Notes under the pieces: generated by a model
Told to the model about the DNA's origin: nothing
The model's database searches: none
The model's input: only the letters and a program-made list of their open reading frames with translations
Source of the DNA: JBEKDJ01 sp050014415
GTDB lineage: Bacteria; Desulfobacterota; BSN033; UBA1163
NCBI GenBank assembly: GCA_050014415.1
Contig: JBEKDJ010000274.1
Location: 1 to 6,688 of the forward strand
DNA length: 6,688 bases
Direction: 5' to 3'
In this document: in pieces, positions 5,411 to 6,688 of the stretch
Position numbering within the stretch: position 1 is the first letter of the stretch
How the letters are laid out: every line of letters begins with the position of its first letter
Translations under genes and position numbers: made by a program

Positions 5411-6130
5411 CTATGTGGTTTGTCCTCGGCTCTTTCTGGCCCAGGCTTCGTATTTCGCCGAGATTTCCAGATATTGTTCCCCCGTCACAATCGGTCTGCT
5501 AATCTCCTCCAAAAGGGTTGGCTCCACTTTCTCATGGAGGGCAAGCATTTTCCCGGCCCGTTGAATCATATCAAGGCAAGGTTCGAGAAGTTGTGGCGCC
5601 ATTTGTAGGGCAAGTGAGCCGGGTATGCAGATTTCCCCGATGGATTCGCAACCAAAGTTCGCTGCCTGGGCTCTGAACGTCATGATCAGGGGCAGGAAAC
5701 TCTCCATCTCCGGGAATCCCGACGTTGAGACGAGGAAGAACTTTGAAGGCATGGTCCAACTGTAGGGGTGCCTCACCCGGTTTACATAGTCGAGCCGCAA
5801 AAATGGATCCATTCCGCAGATGCAGCGGTCCATTACGGTTTTCATCTGGGCACTCATATTGTCTGTATAAACGGGTGTACCCATAACAAAGAGATCCGAC
5901 TCCCGCAGGAACGGATAGATCTGGTCCATATCATCCCGTTGAGCACATTGACCGGGTGTTTTATGCATACACGTAAGGCACGCCCGGCAGTATGAGATAT
6001 TTATTTCCTTGAGCTGGATATCTCTTACGATAGCCCCTCCTTCCGAGAGCCCCTTCAAAAGCGAATCCAGCAATCTCCACGTCACCCCTTTCTTCCCCCT
6101 CGCGCTTCCATTCAATGCAATAACATTCAT
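5411..6130 (-). CDS. Flavodoxin-fold NAD(P)H-dependent FMN reductase, iron-sulfur-flavoprotein-like, 239 aa
   Basis: Cytosolic flavoprotein expected to bind FMN and shuttle electrons. The FMN phosphate loop is NGSARGKKGVT (7-17), and GTPVYTDNMSAQMKTVMDR (84-102) is the second flavin-contact segment of the family. Between them Cys48, 51, 54 and 62 form C-x2-C-x2-C-x7-C, matching the compact motif (Cx2Cx2Cx4-7C) that holds a 4Fe-4S cluster in methanoarchaeal iron-sulfur flavoprotein. Cluster binding is thus likely but inferred. The frame is open up to ATG 6259, but ATG 6130 is preferred: AAGGGGG lies 6 nt upstream, and the extra 43 residues are polar, low in homology signal, and precede the first beta strand MNVIALNGS. 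The C-terminal third (about 165-239) is longer than in minimal members. It lies 252 nt upstream of the DAPG-hydrolase-like gene on the same strand. The physiological acceptor is unknown. Confidence 0.85.
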   Translation of the reverse strand: MNVIALNGSARGKKGVTWRLLDSLLKGLSEGGAIVRDIQLKEINISYCRACLTCMHKTPGQCAQRDDMDQIYPFLRESDLFVMGTPVYTDNMSAQMKTVMDRCICGMDPFLRLDYVNRVRHPYSWTMPSKFFLVSTSGFPEMESFLPLIMTFRAQAANFGCESIGEICIPGSLALQMAPQLLEPCLDMIQRAGKMLALHEKVEPTLLEEISRPIVTGEQYLEISAKYEAWARKSRGQTT

Positions 6131-6280
6131 AGGTCCCCCTTCTTGCGTTTCACTCTGCCTTGATCGGGAAAGAATTCGGCTTTCTGTATTATCTCTTCCA
6201 TCCTGTGGATAATTCACCCCTTTCGTGCCTAATCTACCACATCGATTCATTATTGGCAATTAAGCGTATTTGGAAAAGGA

Positions 6281-6529
6281 GATGGGGGGCATGGTTCTAA
6301 AGCAATCTGACGACTGAGGCAGGAGAGGATTCTAGGGATTTCGTGGAGAGGGTGTTGAATGAATCAGGGGAGCCGGCGGGGCAAAATTCCACGAGTGAGT
6401 TCAGAGATAGCGGAGCGATTAATAAGGGAGTTAGGAATGTCATTGGCGGGGGTGGCGCGGTCACTAGGTGTTTCCACATTGGCCAGTTCTAAGATTTTGC
6501 AAAGAAGAAGCCAAGGGAGTAAGGAGTAA
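6281..6529 (+). pseudogene. Decayed C-terminal remnant of a Y1 / REP-associated (IS200-like) transposase
   Basis: Pieces in two frames follow the order seen at the end of this transposase family. Around 6281-6337 the frame reads GGHGSKAI, a stop, RLRQERILG, like the family's 'GGW.AVKAL...DERILGSG'. The shifted frame from 6337 gives DFVERVLNES, the conserved 'gdFVe.vL.ea'. Then, back in the first frame after an apparent deletion of some 30-40 residues, RRGKIPRVSSEIAERL is followed by LIRELGMSLAGVARSLGVS and SKILQRR, the family's C-terminal helix-turn-helix, ending at TAA 6527-6529. The catalytic N-terminal domain (HUH and Tyr) is absent from the window. With a stop, two frame changes and a deletion it is non-functional. 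Family naming rests on remembered motif order, not on a search. Confidence 0.62.
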
Positions 6530-6600
6530 TTCAACCCAGTCAACAACGTTATATATAGTTGAGAGATAGGGGTAGAATCCCAACGGTAAAATAGGAAAAA

Positions 6601-6606
6601 TATAAT
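6601..6606 (+). promoter_or_regulatory. Possible -10 element of a leader running off the window
   Basis: A perfect TATAAT stands 19 nt upstream of a long inverted repeat, in AT-rich surroundings. The 17-18 nt upstream position has no convincing TTGACA-like -35. It would place a transcript start near 6613, just before the hairpin. Confidence 0.25.
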
Positions 6607-6624
6607 ACCAGACTACCCCAAAAA

Positions 6625-6687
6625 GAAACCTCCTGTTAAGAGATAAGAGTAAGCACGACCAAACTCAAATTCTTAAAAGGAGGTTTC
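6625..6687 (+). promoter_or_regulatory. Long inverted repeat that would sequester a Shine-Dalgarno sequence
   Basis: The left arm GAAACCTCCTGTTAAGA (6625-6641) and right arm TCTTAAAAGGAGGTTTC (6671-6687) pair at 16 of 17 positions around a 29-nt loop. The right arm contains AAAAGGAGG, a strong ribosome-binding site whose start codon would fall just past the window edge. Folded as RNA the stem would hide it, suggesting a translational switch. The alternative is that the arms are inverted ends of a small element or of an insertion sequence. The coding region needed to decide is not in view. Confidence 0.5.
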
Positions 6688-6688
6688 C

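Noticed and set aside
6131..6259. 43-residue N-terminal extension of the flavin reductase from ATG 6259
   Set aside because: A good Shine-Dalgarno site stands before ATG 6130, where the flavodoxin fold begins; the extension shows no domain or signal peptide.

Overview
The window looks like chromosomal DNA of an anaerobic bacterium, probably of the Desulfobacterota / former Deltaproteobacteria. This is an inference from four things: the style of the GroES/GroEL proteins, an iron-sulfur-flavoprotein-like reductase, a UROD/MetE-like gene remnant, and a group II intron remnant. GC content is moderate and Shine-Dalgarno sites are strong (AAGGAGG type). No rRNA, tRNA or CRISPR array was seen.

Layout. 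(1) 38-399, minus: a small unrecognised gene that reads in two frames and is broken by one apparent indel near 220; it lies downstream of groEL. (2) 506-2457, minus: an intact groES-groEL operon with a hairpin after groEL, no visible CIRCE element, and a 9-nt tandem repeat between the two genes. (3) 2560-3138, plus: a cobalamin-independent methionine synthase/UROD-superfamily gene that has lost its middle and carries a frameshift in a G run. (4) 3139-3431: mostly non-coding, with a C6/G6 hairpin and at most a doubtful 41-codon ORF. (5) 3432-5158, minus: a DAPG-hydrolase-family gene followed by an SRPBCC-family gene. Between them lies about 590 bp of structured RNA sequence that I identify as the 5' half of a group II intron. 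The identification rests on two stretches inside it (EBS1, EBS2) that are complementary to the 13 bases just upstream of its 5' end (IBS1, IBS2). No reverse transcriptase and no domain V are present. (6) 5411-6130, minus: a flavodoxin-fold, iron-sulfur-flavoprotein-like reductase with a compact four-cysteine motif. (7) 6281-6529, plus: a decayed C-terminal remnant of a Y1/REP-associated (IS200-like) transposase. (8) 6530-6688: a leader-like region whose last 64 bases form a long inverted repeat that would bury a strong Shine-Dalgarno sequence. The gene it would serve lies beyond the window.

How the genes work together. GroES and GroEL form the chaperonin. The reductase, the DAPG-hydrolase-like enzyme and the SRPBCC protein point the same way and could serve one pathway acting on an aromatic or polyketide-like compound, but this rests on adjacency and family only. 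The rest of the window is a patchwork of decayed genes and mobile-element relics. Two of the apparent breaks are single-base indels that could be sequencing errors, so reads should be checked before they are called true pseudogenes.
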